Source: Desulfovibrio sp. (lineage in GTDB: Bacteria; Desulfobacterota; Desulfovibrionia; Desulfovibrionales; Desulfovibrionaceae). From it: 64,000 nucleotides of DNA. The notes below the pieces were generated by a model. That model had not been told where the DNA came from. It saw nothing but the letters and a program-made list of their open reading frames with translations, and made no database searches. The stretch spans positions 28,228 to 92,227 of the forward strand of contig NZ_JAVESS010000011.1 in assembly GCF_034006445.1 (NCBI RefSeq), written 5' to 3'. How positions within the stretch are numbered: the stretch's first letter is position 1; each line of letters begins with the position of its first letter. This document shows, in pieces, positions 47,565 through 56,609 of this stretch. The translations under genes were made by a program, and so were the position numbers.

Positions 47565-47684
47565 CACTACCATCTCCTTTATACGAAAAGGGCAAATACT
47601 GTGCAAGTTGACCGCCAGTCGTTGGCTTGCGCCATTTTCGCGGGGTCGCTTGCCCACGGCCATACTTGCGCGTATGAAAAATCC

Positions 47685-49403
47685 ATGTCCTCTGCACCTT
47701 CTCCCCCCACGCCTGTTTCCTCTGGTCAGGCTGAAGCCTCCGGCGACGCATCACCGCCTTCCGTCCGTTCTTTTAAAGGCCCGGCGGGGTTGCCTCCTGC
47801 GATCATGTTTCAGGGAACCTGCTCCAACGCGGGCAAAAGTCTGCTCACAGCGGCCCTGTGCCGTCTGCTGGCGCGGCAGGGGATTCGTGTCGTGCCCTTC
47901 AAGGCGCAGAACATGGCGCTCAATTCTTTTGTGACCGCCGACGGCAAGGAGATGGGACGCGCCCAGGCGCTTCAGGCCGCCGCCTGCGGTCTGGCCGCCG
48001 ATGTGCGCATGAATCCCGTTCTTTTGAAGCCCACATCCAACACGGGCTCTCAGGTTATCGTGCTGGGGGAGCCGGTGGGGCAGATGCGTGTGGGGGCCTA
48101 TCTGCGGTACAAGCCCGAAGCCTGGAAGGCCGTGCGGCGCGCCTACCGCAGTCTGGCGGCCGAAGCCGACGTGGTGGTGCTGGAAGGGGCGGGCAGCCCG
48201 GCCGAGATCAACCTCAAGGCGCACGATATCGTGAACATGCGCATGGCCCGCTATGCCCGCGCTCATGTGGCCCTTGTGGCTGACATTGACCGGGGCGGAG
48301 CCTTCGCGGCCCTGGCGGGCACCATGGCGCTGTTGACGCGGGCGGAAAGGGCGCGGGTGGCCGGTTTTATACTCAACAAGTTTCGCGGGGACCCCACGCT
48401 GCTGGACCCGGCCCTGCACAGCCTCACCCGCCGCACGGGCAAGCCTTTCTGGGGCGTTGTGCCCATGCTGGAAAATCTGCGCCTGCCCGAAGAGGACTCC
48501 GTCAGCTTCAAGCTGGGCATCACGCCCGGCCTCAGCATGGGGCAGGGCCGTGCGGCAGACGCAGAAGCGCTGGATATGGTGGTGCCCGACCTGCCCCACA
48601 TCAGCAATGCCACCGACCTGGATGCCCTGCGGCAGGAGCACGGACTGCGCCTGCGCATCGTGCGCTCTGGCGAGGACTGGGGGCATCCGCACGTTGTTAT
48701 TGTGCCCGGCAGCCGTAACACCGTGGCCGACCTGCGTTTTTTGCGCGCCACGGGCCTGGCTGACGCCATAACGCGCTTTGCCCGCACAGCCCTTGAAGAG
48801 AAGCGCGGCGCGCTGGTGGGCATCTGCGGGGGCCTGCAGATGCTCGGCAGCGTCATTGACGATCCTCTGGGTCTTGAGGAGGGCGGCCTTGAGCGCGGCC
48901 TCGGAATTTTGCCCCTGAAAACCCGTCTTGAAGCGGACAAAAAGCTGCTGCGGGTCACGGGGCGGGCCTGCGTCTGCCTTACGGCCAACCCACCGGAACA
49001 ATGCATCGACAGCGCGGCGGCCGGGGGGCTTATGGCCCATGCCCAGGAAGTTGAAGGCTATGAAATTCACCATGGCCGCACCGCGCCCCTGCCAGAAGTG
49101 GCAGATGAAGAGGCGCATGCCCGCAACCCCCGCGTGGTGCTGGCGGACGCGGCGGGACGCCCCCTGGGCTGGGGCCTGTGCGACGCCGCCGGCCGGGCAA
49201 GGGTCTGGGGCAGCTATGTACACGGTCTTTTTGATGCCGACGCCTTTCGCCATGCTTTTCTGTCTTCCCTGCGCAGGGACTGCGGCATGCCGCCCCTTGA
49301 GGGTTCCCCTTACGCTCTTGGCCCGGAGCTTGACAGGCTGGCGGACTGTGTTGAGAACTCTCTGGACATGGCGGCCATTTACGGGCTTCTTGGGCTGTGC
49401 TAG
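47685..49403 (+). CDS. cobQ: Cobyric acid synthase (CobQ/CbiP)
   Basis: Amidates four carboxylates of adenosylcobyrinic a,c-diamide using glutamine and ATP in cobalamin synthesis; its tetrapyrrole precursor derives from the CobA-HemD reaction. Core from MFQGTCSNAGKSLLTAALCR (ATP loop) and VPFKAQNMALNSFVT, LKPTSNTGSQVI, VLEGAGSPAEINL, ADIDRGGAFA; the glutaminase domain has VGICGGLQMLG with the nucleophile Cys and WGSYVHGLFD with the catalytic His. ATG 47685 adds a 40-residue Ser/Pro/Ala lead without a clear SD; ATG 47805 or TTG 47790 are alternatives and would give the usual length. Confidence 0.93.
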   Translation: MSSAPSPPTPVSSGQAEASGDASPPSVRSFKGPAGLPPAIMFQGTCSNAGKSLLTAALCRLLARQGIRVVPFKAQNMALNSFVTADGKEMGRAQALQAAACGLAADVRMNPVLLKPTSNTGSQVIVLGEPVGQMRVGAYLRYKPEAWKAVRRAYRSLAAEADVVVLEGAGSPAEINLKAHDIVNMRMARYARAHVALVADIDRGGAFAALAGTMALLTRAERARVAGFILNKFRGDPTLLDPALHSLTRRTGKPFWGVVPMLENLRLPEEDSVSFKLGITPGLSMGQGRAADAEALDMVVPDLPHISNATDLDALRQEHGLRLRIVRSGEDWGHPHVVIVPGSRNTVADLRFLRATGLADAITRFARTALEEKRGALVGICGGLQMLGSVIDDPLGLEEGGLERGLGILPLKTRLEADKKLLRVTGRACVCLTANPPEQCIDSAAAGGLMAHAQEVEGYEIHHGRTAPLPEVADEEAHARNPRVVLADAAGRPLGWGLCDAAGRARVWGSYVHGLFDADAFRHAFLSSLRRDCGMPPLEGSPYALGPELDRLADCVENSLDMAAIYGLLGLC

Positions 49404-49556
49404 CGTGAACGGGGCCGTGCTTTTACGCACGCCATGCCGGAAAAAGAAATGTCGCTCGCCTGCCTTCCCGGCCACCAGGGATCGCGGCGCGCGGATAGGC
49501 TCCGCCTGGTCGGGGCAAGGGGTATCGGTCGTACCCGGGTTACGGGAGCACAAGGC

Positions 49557-52500
49557 ATGAGCATCAGAACCCTCATCAAAACTTCCAACATGGTGCAACT
49601 GGGCGTGGTTCTCATGCTTGGCCTGTGCATCGTATGGCTCGGACGCAGCCTGTCCGAAGTCAACGGGCTTTTGCACAACTACTACCGTATTGCGAGTCTG
49701 CTTGTCGAAATAGGCAATACCCCGCGCGAAAGCTACCACGCCGCGCTTGACTACCTTTCCACTGGTGATGCTGCCCACTTTGAGCGCTGGCAACGTCTTT
49801 TGCGTGAGGAACGTGGCGAGGATATCCGCCCCGACACGGCCAGGGTGGCCCCAGGTGAGCGCGTGGCCCTGTCCACCCTGGTGGACAATCTGGAGGTGGA
49901 TGCCTCCACGCGCGCGAAGATGCATGCCATTCTGGCGCAGGTGGACACGTTCAACATCATGACCGAGGACGTCCTCAATCTTGCCCGTGGGCAAAAGCTC
50001 GACTCCGATGCAACGGCGTCCGCCGCCTGGATCGCCCGCCCCGGCCCGCAAGCCGCCCTGCGCATGATGCACGACTGCCATCTGGCCCGAATGCCGGACG
50101 CCATCGCCGCAGACGCCAGCCATCTTGGCAGCATGCAGTACGCCGATTTTTTTGTCCGCCTGGACAAGCGTGAGGGCCTTCTGCGCTGGACCATGCTGGC
50201 AGCCCTGGGCGGGCTGATCCTGCTTGGGGCCTCCGTGCTGGGCAATACCTGCATTTTCATAACGCGCGTGGCCAACCCCCTGGACAGGGTAAGCGGGTAT
50301 GCCGAAAGCATCGCCGCCGGACTTGATCCGGAACCACTGCAACTCCGGCACAGGGATGAGCTGGCGGGCATGTTCGCCTCGCTGCAGCGTATGAAGGACA
50401 CGCTTTTTTCGCGCATCAGCGAATTGAAAGAAGTGGAAATGTGGGCGCGCAAAAGCCGTCAGCAGGCCATACAGGCGCGGTCGCAGGCGCTCACGTCGCT
50501 GGAGCTCGCCCAGCGGGCCTCCCACGTGCAGGACGATTTTTTGCGCCGCATCAGCCATGAAATACGCACGCCGCTCAATGCCATCATCGGCATGAGTTAC
50601 CTCAGTCTGCAAACGGATCTCAGCGGCGTGCAGCGCGACTACCTTGCCCATATCAATAAATCCGGAAGCGTGCTGCTGGACATGGTCAACAGGATTCTGG
50701 ATTTTTCCAGCGCCAGCGAAGGGTCCATGCGTATGGAACGCAGGATTTTCGACCTGCCGGGCTTTCTGGAACTGCTGCGTCAGAGCGTGGCGGGCACGGC
50801 TCTGGAAAAGCGCCTTTTGCTCAGTGTGACGCGGGGCCCGTCCATTCCTGCCACCGTGGCGGGTGATGAGCGCCATCTGGAAGAAGTGCTGCGCATCCTG
50901 CTGGACAATGCCGTCAAATACACTGTGCGCGGCAGCGTCGCATTGCGCGTGCAGCGGGCGGACGAACCCGCCGCCACAGAAGGAGCCCTGCGGCTGACCT
51001 TTGTGGTGGAGGACAGCGGCCCCGGCCTGCGCGAAGAGGACTGGAAAAAGCTTTTTGAGCCCTTTGCCCTGGGGGACGAGTCCATGACGCGGTCGCGCAG
51101 CGGCCTGGGCCTGGGGCTTGCGCTGGCGCGGCAGCTGGTCAGCCTTATGGGTGGCGAGCTTGAGGTGTTCAGCGTGCCGGGAGAAGGCAGCCGTTTCTTT
51201 TTTTCGGTGGATGTGGATACAGTGGACAGCTTCAGCCTGTCTGCCGGTTCTGCGGAAAAAACGCCCCTTGCCCGGCCTGTGCGCCCTGTCGACGGCTCTC
51301 CCGGGATTTTCTTCACCGGAGCGCAGAGTCCGGCAGGCGAGCCCGGCGGCCGTACGCGGGCCATGCCCGAAACTGACGCCATGCCCGAAATCGGCGCCAT
51401 GCCCGAAATCGGCGTTGGGTCTGAATCGGCGGCAGGCCAGCCAGCCCTGGCGGCTGACGGCGTGGAGGCCCCGGATCCGGGCGCATTTCTGCCCCGTACG
51501 GTGCTGGTGGTGGAAGACAATGACATCAACGCGCAAATCGCGTGTGAACTGCTGCAACAGGCGGGACTGAACGTCGTGCTGGCAGCCAACGGGCAGGAAG
51601 CCCTGGACCGGCTGAAAGCGCCCGAGCACGGGGACATAGCCCTGGTGCTGATGGATGTGCAGATGCCGGTCATGGACGGTCTTGAGGCCACAAGGCGCAT
51701 CCGTTCCGAGGGGTTCGCCCCGGTGGACTTGCCCGTCATTGCCATGACGGCCCATGCGGACGTGTCTTCGCGCATGGACGGCAAGGAGGTGGGCATGAAC
51801 GCCTACCTCACCAAACCCGTAAATCCTGAAACGCTCTATGACTGCCTTGAAAAATGGCTGCCGGGCGGGCTCCGTCGCAATCCTTTCAGGAATGCGCAGG
51901 CTGAGGACGCACTGTCGCCAGACCCGCAGGTGGGCTCTTTTCTTTCAAGCTCCGGCGAGGAAGACAGCCATGCCAGGCGTCTGCAGGCCATCAAGGCCCG
52001 CACGAAGGGGCAGCACAACCCCGTCATCAATATTGAGGCCGGTCTTGCCACCGTGGGCAACGACAGAAAACTGTATCTTGAGCTTTTGTTCCGTTTTGTG
52101 GAACACTATGGCGACAGCGCCGTCCAGCTGCGCGACCTGGTGCGTGACGGCAACCTTGATGCCGCCGTCCGTCTGGCGCATACCGTCAAGGGCGTGGCCG
52201 CCAATCTGGGGGTGGAACGCGTCCTCCGCCTGACCCGCATGATGGAAAACGCCCTGCCGGATGCCCCGCTGGATCCGGGGCTGCTCAATGCCTTTGAGGC
52301 AGAAATGGCGCGTGTGCTCGAATATGTTCAAAGTGTAAAAGGCCTTGACCGCGAAACCAGAAGCGGCAACCTGCAACTCGCCGAAGAGCACCGCACCGCG
52401 CTGCTGGCCCTGCTGGGCGAATTGCCCCAGCGTATGGAAAGGGACTGGGGCGGCGTGGAAGACGCGCTGGAAGCACTGATTCCGCTGATGGAAGGCACGC

Positions 52501-52613
52501 CCCATGCTGAAGAAGTGGCGGCCATACTGGTGGCTGTCAAAGATTTTGATATGGACGGCATGACAGACAAAGCCAGCCAGTTGCGGCAAAAGCTGCTGCG
52601 CGGGCAAGCCTGA
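49557..52613 (+). CDS. Hybrid sensor histidine kinase with receiver and HPt domains
   Basis: 1018 residues. Membrane segment ~14-33, a periplasmic sensor region (~35-205), a second membrane segment ~209-235, a HAMP-like linker and coiled coil, then the HisKA box FLRRISHEIRTPLNAIIGM with phosphoacceptor His334, a HATPase domain (LLDNAVKYT, VEDSGPGLREEDWKKLFEPF, SGLGLGLALARQL), a receiver domain (VLVVEDNDINAQIA, LVLMDVQMPVMDG with Asp700, MTAHAD, LTKPVN) and a C-terminal HPt domain with His875 in RLAHTVKGVAANLG. The linker before the receiver carries three 18-bp DNA repeats (51360-51413; AMPEIG units). GGGAG lies eight bases before ATG 49557. Directly upstream of cheW; input unknown. Confidence 0.92.
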   Translation: MSIRTLIKTSNMVQLGVVLMLGLCIVWLGRSLSEVNGLLHNYYRIASLLVEIGNTPRESYHAALDYLSTGDAAHFERWQRLLREERGEDIRPDTARVAPGERVALSTLVDNLEVDASTRAKMHAILAQVDTFNIMTEDVLNLARGQKLDSDATASAAWIARPGPQAALRMMHDCHLARMPDAIAADASHLGSMQYADFFVRLDKREGLLRWTMLAALGGLILLGASVLGNTCIFITRVANPLDRVSGYAESIAAGLDPEPLQLRHRDELAGMFASLQRMKDTLFSRISELKEVEMWARKSRQQAIQARSQALTSLELAQRASHVQDDFLRRISHEIRTPLNAIIGMSYLSLQTDLSGVQRDYLAHINKSGSVLLDMVNRILDFSSASEGSMRMERRIFDLPGFLELLRQSVAGTALEKRLLLSVTRGPSIPATVAGDERHLEEVLRILLDNAVKYTVRGSVALRVQRADEPAATEGALRLTFVVEDSGPGLREEDWKKLFEPFALGDESMTRSRSGLGLGLALARQLVSLMGGELEVFSVPGEGSRFFFSVDVDTVDSFSLSAGSAEKTPLARPVRPVDGSPGIFFTGAQSPAGEPGGRTRAMPETDAMPEIGAMPEIGVGSESAAGQPALAADGVEAPDPGAFLPRTVLVVEDNDINAQIACELLQQAGLNVVLAANGQEALDRLKAPEHGDIALVLMDVQMPVMDGLEATRRIRSEGFAPVDLPVIAMTAHADVSSRMDGKEVGMNAYLTKPVNPETLYDCLEKWLPGGLRRNPFRNAQAEDALSPDPQVGSFLSSSGEEDSHARRLQAIKARTKGQHNPVINIEAGLATVGNDRKLYLELLFRFVEHYGDSAVQLRDLVRDGNLDAAVRLAHTVKGVAANLGVERVLRLTRMMENALPDAPLDPGLLNAFEAEMARVLEYVQSVKGLDRETRSGNLQLAEEHRTALLALLGELPQRMERDWGGVEDALEALIPLMEGTPHAEEVAAILVAVKDFDMDGMTDKASQLRQKLLRGQA

Positions 52614-52645
52614 CGTGTTTTCACGGGGCAATGTCGCCTGTGCCC

Positions 52646-52672
52646 TTTTGCCGCAGGCGTTCTGGCCGATAA
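52646..52672 (+). promoter_or_regulatory. Possible sigma28 promoter of cheW
   Basis: A perfect -10 GCCGATAA at 52665-52672, 43 bases before the cheW ATG. The -35 position 15 bases upstream reads TTTT instead of TAAA. Confidence 0.45.
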
Positions 52673-52714
52673 AGCCAATGGGGCCTTTTGCCCGCCACTG
52701 ATGGAGGTAGGACC

Positions 52715-53209
52715 ATGGATCATACAGCAGATACCGCGTTTGAGCGGAGCGTTGAAGACGGGCACGAAGGCGACAGGCTGCAGCTGGTCACCTTTCATAT
52801 AGCTGGAGAAGAATTTGGCGTGGACATCCTTTCCGTGCAGGAAATCATCCGGCCCATGCAGATAACCATGGTGCCGCATGCGGCGCGTTTCATTGAAGGC
52901 GTCATCAATCTGCGGGGCAAGGTCATACCCGTCATCAACATGCGTACCCGTTTCAATATGTCCGCCCTGGAACGCGACAGTGATACCCGTATCGTGGTGA
53001 TGGAATTTGACCAGAAAATCGTGGGCTTTCTGGTGGACGGCGTTTCAGAGGTGCTGCGCATTCCCGCGTCCACGGTGGAGCCCGCCCCGCCCGTAATCTG
53101 CGGCATCGGCTCGGAATATATCAAGGGCGTGGGCAAGCTTGACGATCGCCTGCTTATTCTGCTTGACCTTGACACGTTATTGAGCGAAATGAACGCCGAA
53201 GCGGGCTAG
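52715..53209 (+). CDS. cheW: Chemotaxis coupling protein CheW
   Basis: CheW links chemoreceptors to CheA. 164 residues: a ~20-residue lead, then QLVTFHIAGEEFGVDILSVQ, EIIRPMQITMVPHAARFIEG, VINLRGKVIPVINMRTRF, VGFLVDGVSEVLRIP and GVGKLDDRLLILLDLDTLL, the complete CheW fold. GGAGG is seven bases before the ATG at 52715. No cheA or receptor is nearby; the hybrid kinase upstream has no CheA-type regulatory domain, so whether they interact is open. Confidence 0.95.
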   Translation: MDHTADTAFERSVEDGHEGDRLQLVTFHIAGEEFGVDILSVQEIIRPMQITMVPHAARFIEGVINLRGKVIPVINMRTRFNMSALERDSDTRIVVMEFDQKIVGFLVDGVSEVLRIPASTVEPAPPVICGIGSEYIKGVGKLDDRLLILLDLDTLLSEMNAEAG

Positions 53210-53219
53210 GCGGCGTTGC

Positions 53220-53250
53220 TGCATCATATGCTGATACACCATATCATGCA
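53220..53250. promoter_or_regulatory. Inverted repeat upstream of degT-like gene
   Basis: TGCATCATATG and CATATCATGCA, 11 bp with one mismatch and a 9-base spacer, 91 bases before the aminotransferase start. Possible operator or RNA hairpin. Confidence 0.4.
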
Positions 53251-53340
53251 GGCGCTGCCCGGCGATCCGGCGCATGCCGCGCCGCAGCTACCGGACGGGC
53301 GTCTGCCCGCCGGACAATCGCCCGCGCAGCAGGAGGCTGT

Positions 53341-54480
53341 ATGTCCATGCGTCTTTCCCGTTCCATAGTGGGTGAAGCAGAGGCCCGTGCCGTCAGCCGT
53401 GTTCTTCTTGAAGACGGCTATCTTGGCATGGGCAATGAAGTGCGGCTTTTTGAAGAAGAAGTGGCCCGGTATCTCGGCGTAAGGCCGGATCAGGTCATTA
53501 CAACCAATACGGGCACGGCGGCCCTGCATCTGGCCGTCGACGCCGTGGCCGCCCAGTGCTCTGTGCCGGGCAAGCCCGAAGTGCTTGTGCCCTCCCTGAC
53601 CTTTGTGGCGTCCTTTCAGGCCATCAGCGCCGCAGGCTGCGTGCCTGTGGCCTGCGACGTGCTGACAGAAACCGGCACCCTTGATCTGGCCGATGCCGAA
53701 AAACGCCTTACCCCCAATACCATAGCCCTCATGTACGTGGACTATGCCAGCAACCCCTGGCACCTCGACGAGGTCTATGACTTTGCCTGCCGCAAGGGAC
53801 TGCGCGTCGTTGAAGACGCCGCCCATGCGTTCGGCTGCAAGCATGACGGCCGCAAGATCGGCAGTTTCGGCGATATGGTCTGCTTCAGCTTTGACGGCAT
53901 CAAGAATATTACCTGCGGCGAAGGCGGCTGCCTGGTGGCTTTTGACGCCGAAGCCGGACGGCTGGCTTCCGACGCCCGCCTGCTCTCTGTGGAAGATGAC
54001 GCGCAAAAGCGTTTTGCCGGGGCCCGCTCCTGGGACCCTGACGTGAAACGGCAGGGCTGGCGCTACCATATGAGCAACATTATGGCCGCCATCGGACGCG
54101 TGCAGCTTTCGCGCCTCGATGCGGAGTTCATCCCCGCGCGGCGCGCCCTTGCGGCCCGCTATGCCGAACGCCTGTCCGGCGTGTCGGGTGTGGCCCTGCT
54201 GCGCACCGACCCCCGCGATTTTGTGGTGCGCCATATCATGCCGGTACGCGTGCTTGACGGCCGCAAGGATGCGGTGAAGGAAGCTCTGGCCGCCCAGGGC
54301 CTGCCCACTGGCGTCCATTACAAGCCCAATCACCTTTTGAGTTACTTCGGCCATGGCGAAAGCCTGCCCGTTACCGAACAGCTGTACGCCGAACTGGTGA
54401 CGCTGCCCATGCATCCCGGTCTGACCGTGGAAGATGTGGATGCCGTGTGCGCCGGAATAGCCGGGGCATTGAAGAGTTGA
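53341..54480 (+). CDS. DegT/DnrJ/EryC1 family sugar aminotransferase
   Basis: 379 residues, PLP-dependent. Seen: TTNTGTAALHLAVDAV, LVPSLTFVASFQAI, VVEDAAHAFGC with the PLP-contacting Asp, the Schiff-base Lys in FSFDGIKNITCGEGG, and the C-terminal GLPTGVHYKPNHLLSYF. Such enzymes aminate a keto nucleotide sugar before transfer to a surface glycan. AGGAGG lies just before the ATG. Its stop overlaps the following GtrA gene, and a glycosyltransferase comes next, so the three act together. Confidence 0.9.
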   Translation: MSMRLSRSIVGEAEARAVSRVLLEDGYLGMGNEVRLFEEEVARYLGVRPDQVITTNTGTAALHLAVDAVAAQCSVPGKPEVLVPSLTFVASFQAISAAGCVPVACDVLTETGTLDLADAEKRLTPNTIALMYVDYASNPWHLDEVYDFACRKGLRVVEDAAHAFGCKHDGRKIGSFGDMVCFSFDGIKNITCGEGGCLVAFDAEAGRLASDARLLSVEDDAQKRFAGARSWDPDVKRQGWRYHMSNIMAAIGRVQLSRLDAEFIPARRALAARYAERLSGVSGVALLRTDPRDFVVRHIMPVRVLDGRKDAVKEALAAQGLPTGVHYKPNHLLSYFGHGESLPVTEQLYAELVTLPMHPGLTVEDVDAVCAGIAGALKS

Positions 54481-55004
54481 GCGGCGAAGGCTTGCAGCCG
54501 CCCGGCGTATCTGACCTTGCCGCCTTCGTAAGGGGCCTGCTGGCCAGACGCTGGGTGCGCTTCGGCATGGTGGGCGGGGCGGCCAGCCTCTCGTACATCC
54601 TGTTGGGGCTGCTGTTCGTCAACCTGTGGGGCATGCCTGTTCTGGCAGGCAATGCCCTGGCCTATGCGCTGAGTTTCATCGTTTCCTACCTGGGGCAGAG
54701 CCTGTGGACATTCCAGGCCGCCGGGCCGGGAGGCGGCCTCTCCCACTGGGCCATGCTGCCGCGTTTTGCCGCCACCCAGGCGGTGGGGCTTGGCCTCAAT
54801 TCCGTCATCATCTGGCTGCTCATGCGGCTTGGCCTGACCTATGAGGTGGCCATGCCCATGGCCGTGCTGCTTGTGCCGGTCATGGTCTATCTTTTGTGCA
54901 AGTACTGGGTGTTCCGTCATAGTGCCGGGATGGAACAGGCTGCCCGGCCTGCCAGCCAGGCGGCTTCATCCGACCATCCCCCAACCAGCAAGGAAAAACC
55001 ATGA
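54447..55004 (+). CDS. GtrA-like membrane protein
   Basis: 185 residues from the GTG at 54447, or 175 from TTG 54477, which overlaps the preceding stop as TTGA; neither has a strong SD. Seen: the GtrA start RFGMVGGAASLSYILLGLLF and four membrane segments (residues ~38-58, 64-85, ~105-127, ~132-152), with CKYWVFRHS closing the domain, then a polar tail. GtrA proteins are thought to move undecaprenyl-linked sugars across the inner membrane. Overlaps the next glycosyltransferase by ATGA. Confidence 0.85.
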   Translation: MRRNSRGIEELSGEGLQPPGVSDLAAFVRGLLARRWVRFGMVGGAASLSYILLGLLFVNLWGMPVLAGNALAYALSFIVSYLGQSLWTFQAAGPGGGLSHWAMLPRFAATQAVGLGLNSVIIWLLMRLGLTYEVAMPMAVLLVPVMVYLLCKYWVFRHSAGMEQAARPASQAASSDHPPTSKEKP

Positions 55005-55975
55005 GCGTTCCCGCCGTTTCTGTCATCATGAACTGCCTCAACAGCTCCCGCGACCTGCGCGAAGCTATGGACAGCATCATGGCCCAGACGTTCACGGATT
55101 TTGAGATCGTTTTCTGGGATAATGGCTCCACGGACGAAAGCCCCGCCATTGCAAAAAGCTATGGCGAAAAAGTGCGCTATTTCAGAGGTGAAACCACGGT
55201 GCCGCTCGGCGCGGGCCGTAATCTCGCCCTGGCGCAGGCCAGAGGGCGGTATATCGCCTTTCTGGACTGCGACGACATCTGGCGGCCCCGCAAGCTGGAG
55301 CTTCAGGTGGGGCTGTTCGAGGCCAATCCCCGCGTGGGGCTTGTCAGCACGGACACGGAAATTTTCGACGGCAAAAGAGTCATCAAACGCCTGTTCGCCG
55401 AAACACGTCCCGCACGCGGCATGGCCTTTGCCGCGCTGATGGAACGGCAGTGGATTTCCATGTCGTCAGCCATGGTTCGGGCCGAAGCCCTTGCCGGACT
55501 TTCCGAGCACGCGGTGCCCACAGGGCAGGGTGAAAACGGCGGCTGGTTTGATGAAAGCCTCAACGTCTGCGAAGAGGCCGACGTTTTTTATCGCATTGCC
55601 CACGATTGGGAACTGGACCACGTGGACGAGCCGCTCACGGTGTGGCGTGTACACGGGGAGAACACGACCTTTCGCAAGTTCGGCCAGTTTGCGGACGAAA
55701 CCCTGCGCATTCTGGACAAGCACCGCCGTCTCTACCCTGGCTACGACCAGGAGCACGCCGGACTTGTGCTCCTGCTTACCCGCCGGGCCGCGTTTCAAAA
55801 GGCCGTGGCCCTGTGGCGCGAAGGCAGAAACGCCGAAGCGCGCAAAGTCATGGCCCCCTGGCGGAACAGCGGCAAAAAATATCAGATGTTCTGGTGGGCC
55901 AGCTTTTTGCCGGGCGGGTGCTTTGACGCGGCAGCCCGTTTGTATTTTGCCCTTCCTGCCTTCCTTCGCCGGTAA
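55001..55975 (+). CDS. GT2 glycosyltransferase
   Basis: 324 residues. Seen: VSVIMNCLNSSRDLREAMDS, IVFWDNGSTDES, GAGRNLALAQARGRYIAFLD followed by CDDIWRPRKL (the DxD metal site), and VCEEADVFYRIAHDWELDHV typical of the acceptor-side half. The C-terminal 90 residues are helical without a known domain. It probably transfers the amino sugar made by the adjacent DegT-like pathway; donor and acceptor unknown. Confidence 0.9.
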   Translation: MSVPAVSVIMNCLNSSRDLREAMDSIMAQTFTDFEIVFWDNGSTDESPAIAKSYGEKVRYFRGETTVPLGAGRNLALAQARGRYIAFLDCDDIWRPRKLELQVGLFEANPRVGLVSTDTEIFDGKRVIKRLFAETRPARGMAFAALMERQWISMSSAMVRAEALAGLSEHAVPTGQGENGGWFDESLNVCEEADVFYRIAHDWELDHVDEPLTVWRVHGENTTFRKFGQFADETLRILDKHRRLYPGYDQEHAGLVLLLTRRAAFQKAVALWREGRNAEARKVMAPWRNSGKKYQMFWWASFLPGGCFDAAARLYFALPAFLRR

Positions 55976-56028
55976 GGCATTCATGGCGCAGCCTCTTAAC
56001 GTGTGTCTGCGCCAACGGGTCTCGCCAT

Positions 56029-56179
56029 TAGAGCAGATTACCTTTGAAATGCCTCACATTTCAAAGGTATCATTCAGCCGAAAAATGCGATTTGCGGCTG
56101 AATCCACGCCACGTTGCGGCGCGCTGCACTCTCGCGCAGCGTTAGAGCATTTACACTTTTTCAAAGTTAAAATGCTCTA
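56029..56179 (+). repeat. TAGAGCA composite element (family B)
   Basis: Starts TAGAGCAGATTACCTTTG and ends TTAAAATGCTCTA. Contains CCTTTGAAATG / CATTTCAAAGG (56050-56077) and the ATTCAGCCGAAAAATGCG / GGCTGAATCCACG module shared with 45021-45170. Located after the glycosyltransferase, directly against A9. Confidence 0.8.
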
Positions 56180-56223
56180 AAAATGGTCTCCTCCCCCACG
56201 TCCCCCACCCCCAAAATTTTTAT
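56179..56223 (+). repeat. G/C-rich 3'-end element A9 (3' half only)
   Basis: GGTCTCCTCCCCCACGTCC then CCCACCCCCAAAATTTTT: the right arm and tail of family A in the direction of the upstream glycosyltransferase, missing the left arm. Confidence 0.7.
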
Positions 56224-56230
56224 GGTATCT

Positions 56231-56267
56231 GAGAGCAGGTAATCTTTGCAAAAGGTTACCTGCTCTC
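56231..56267. promoter_or_regulatory. Perfect inverted repeat upstream of lctP
   Basis: GAGAGCAGGTAA and TTACCTGCTCTC, 12 bp, 13-base spacer TCTTTGCAAAAGG, itself partly symmetric. Hairpin or operator. No gene seen in 56268-56609; lctP promoter elements there are not convincing. Confidence 0.5.
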
Positions 56268-56609
56268 ATGCTGCGTGCGTGCGCAGCAGGAGAGCAGCGT
56301 GTCTGCACCAAGCGGTGAGCGCAGCCGCCCAAGGTCTTTTATTCGCGGCACTGCGCGCTGTTTGCTGCGCGTCGGATCTGCCGCAAAAAAAATCTGGGAG
56401 TGTATATTTTCAGCGTTGAACTGCCTTGAAGCCGATTTTTTTAGTGTTGATACCGTCCGACTTTCAAAAAAGCATTGTTTTTTGCTCAGGAAACAGGTAT
56501 CCGTCCAAGAGCTATTCTTGGGGATGGGCGGGTTTCAGATCGCGTGGGATGGACAAGCGCCTGTGACTCGTACCTCCAAAAAACCCACAGCGTTAAGGGA
56601 GCAGTTGTT

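Noticed and set aside
47454..47684. Cobalamin riboswitch upstream of cobQ.
   Set aside because: No recognisable B12-box; only a short terminator-like hairpin is present.
46650..47684. 5' extension of cobQ (long open frame antisense to asmA).
   Set aside because: The sequence is low-complexity shadow of asmA and lacks any CobQ homology before MFQGT.
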